A program made the translations under genes and the position numbers. The notes beneath the pieces are model-generated. The model did not search any database, was not told where the DNA came from, and saw nothing but the letters and a program-made list of their open reading frames with translations. 8,604 nt of DNA, from the NCBI GenBank assembly GCA_046483585.1, contig JAWOCV010000171.1, positions 1 through 8,604 of the forward strand, read 5' to 3'. The stretch comes from Marinilabilia sp046483585. Lineage in GTDB: Bacteria; Bacteroidota; Bacteroidia; Bacteroidales; Marinilabiliaceae. This document shows, in pieces, positions 8,231 through 8,604 of this stretch. Within the stretch, counting starts at the first letter, position 1; each line of letters opens with the position of its first letter.

Positions 8231-8331
8231 TTAGGCTTTTTTTTACGGACGAACTATTGCTAAGCTTAGTTTTTTCCCAATTCTATCAAAAAGTAAAGTT
8301 ATCAGCGAGTAGTATAAGCAAATATAAAAAG

Positions 8332-8349
8332 TCCGAAAGGGATTCCGGA
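8332..8349 (-). repeat. Stem-loop, second of a related pair downstream of the rRNA operon
   Basis: A short inverted repeat, TCCG at 8332-8335 with CGGA at 8346-8349. On the minus strand it is followed by a run of T, so it could act as a weak back-up terminator for rRNA transcripts. It is similar in sequence to the stem-loop at 8362-8384. Confidence 0.4.
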
Positions 8350-8361
8350 TGACCTGAGCAT

Positions 8362-8384
8362 CGTCCGAATAGGAAATACGGACG
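8362..8384 (-). repeat. Stem-loop, first of a related pair downstream of the rRNA operon
   Basis: Perfect 6-base arms, CGTCCG at 8362-8367 and CGGACG at 8379-8384, enclose an 11-base loop. The right arm overlaps the palindrome GGACGTCC (8380-8387), which allows an alternative fold. On the minus strand it comes right after the 5S terminator. Confidence 0.5.
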
Positions 8385-8393
8385 TCCTGAATG

Positions 8394-8431
8394 AAAAAGA
8401 CCCGATCTGAATTAACAGACCGGGTCTTTTT
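8394..8431 (-). terminator. Intrinsic terminator of the rRNA operon
   Basis: Sixteen-base arms (8394-8409 and 8416-8431) enclose a 6-base loop, AATTAA. The single imperfect position, A8405 opposite C8420, is a G-U wobble when read as minus-strand RNA but an A-C mismatch as plus-strand RNA. The fold is therefore better for transcripts leaving the 5S gene. A T tract follows on the minus strand (the A run at 8394-8398), and T runs also lie on the plus side (8427-8433), so it may also stop arfB read-through. Confidence 0.85.
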
Positions 8432-8436
8432 TTAAA

Positions 8437-8547
<111 letters not shown>

Positions 8548-8604
8548 AATTGGGGCCTCCCCCTAACCCCCTCCCAGGGAGGGGGGACTAAAAAGAGGCA
8601 ATAT
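8548..8604 (-). other. Part of the 23S-5S spacer of an rRNA operon
   Basis: The 57 bases upstream of the 5S gene on its own strand. Most of it is the G/C-rich palindromic element at 8551-8590; the rest is A-rich. No 23S 3' end is recognisable before the window ends. Confidence 0.6.
8551..8590. repeat. G/C-rich palindromic repeat in the 23S-5S spacer
   Basis: Nine-base arms, CCCCCTCCC at 8567-8575 and GGGAGGGGG at 8577-8585, meet around one central A. They are preceded by GGGGCCTCCCCCTAAC (8552-8567), whose C runs can also pair with the G run. The CCTCCCCCTAACCCCCTCCC type of sequence matches a dispersed intergenic repeat that I recall from Bacteroidota genomes. The family assignment is from memory; the inverted repeat itself is plain in the sequence. 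Confidence 0.6.

Larger units (their letters stand above)
8078..8393. other. Non-coding gap between arfB and the rRNA operon terminator
   Basis: About 316 bases with no credible gene on either strand and no tRNA-like cloverleaf. It is A/T-rich on the left and holds the 8-base tandem repeat and the two stem-loops listed separately. Small inverted repeats are also present: AGCTTA/TAAGCT at 8106-8119 and the palindrome CTAAGCTTAG at 8260-8269. A run of T at 8099-8105 follows arfB, but I see no convincing hairpin directly before it. Confidence 0.7.

Noticed and set aside
8319..8326. Perfect TAnnTTTG match on the - strand (TATATTTG)
   Set aside because: No -33 element at the right distance and no gene downstream on that strand; probably chance in A/T-rich DNA.
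8078..8436. tRNA gene near the rRNA operon
   Set aside because: No cloverleaf, T-loop or acceptor pairing found on either strand.

Overview
The window looks like ordinary chromosomal DNA of a member of the Bacteroidota, probably a Bacteroidales/Marinilabiliales-type environmental relative. This is inferred from four things: the form of the 5S rRNA; a perfect Bacteroidota-type -7 promoter element (TAnnTTTG) in front of one gene; start codons mostly without strong Shine-Dalgarno sequences; and dispersed-repeat-like sequences in the gaps. The species cannot be fixed from the sequence alone.

Layout from left to right. (1) Bases 1-2538, + strand: the 3' part of a very large, beta-rich, acidic protein of unknown function; its start lies outside the window. 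(2) Bases 2535-7613, - strand: a probable two-gene operon. A sodium:alanine/glycine (AGCS) symporter is followed after 48 bases by a 1222-residue membrane sensor histidine kinase. The kinase has two extracytoplasmic sensor regions (Cache-like and CHASE), three PAS domains, a heptad-repeat linker and a HisKA/HATPase core. It has no receiver domain, and no response regulator is visible. The kinase and the large protein converge and overlap by four bases (TTAA). (3) Bases 7664-8077, + strand: arfB, a GGQ-containing peptidyl-tRNA hydrolase that rescues stalled ribosomes. It is divergent from the symporter, and about 50 bases between them must hold both promoters. (4) Bases 8078-8436: a non-coding convergent gap with a degenerate 8-base tandem repeat, two related stem-loops and a strong hairpin terminator. 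(5) Bases 8437-8547, - strand: 5S rRNA, the 3' end of an rRNA operon whose 23S and 16S genes should lie beyond the right edge. A G/C-rich palindromic repeat sits just upstream of the 5S gene.

Functionally, the symporter and kinase may form a small nutrient uptake and sensing unit, but this rests only on adjacency. The other genes are housekeeping or unknown. I found no convincing new multi-gene system. The points most worth checking are the unknown large protein family, the double-sensor orphan kinase behind a transporter, and the structured repeats around the end of the rRNA operon.
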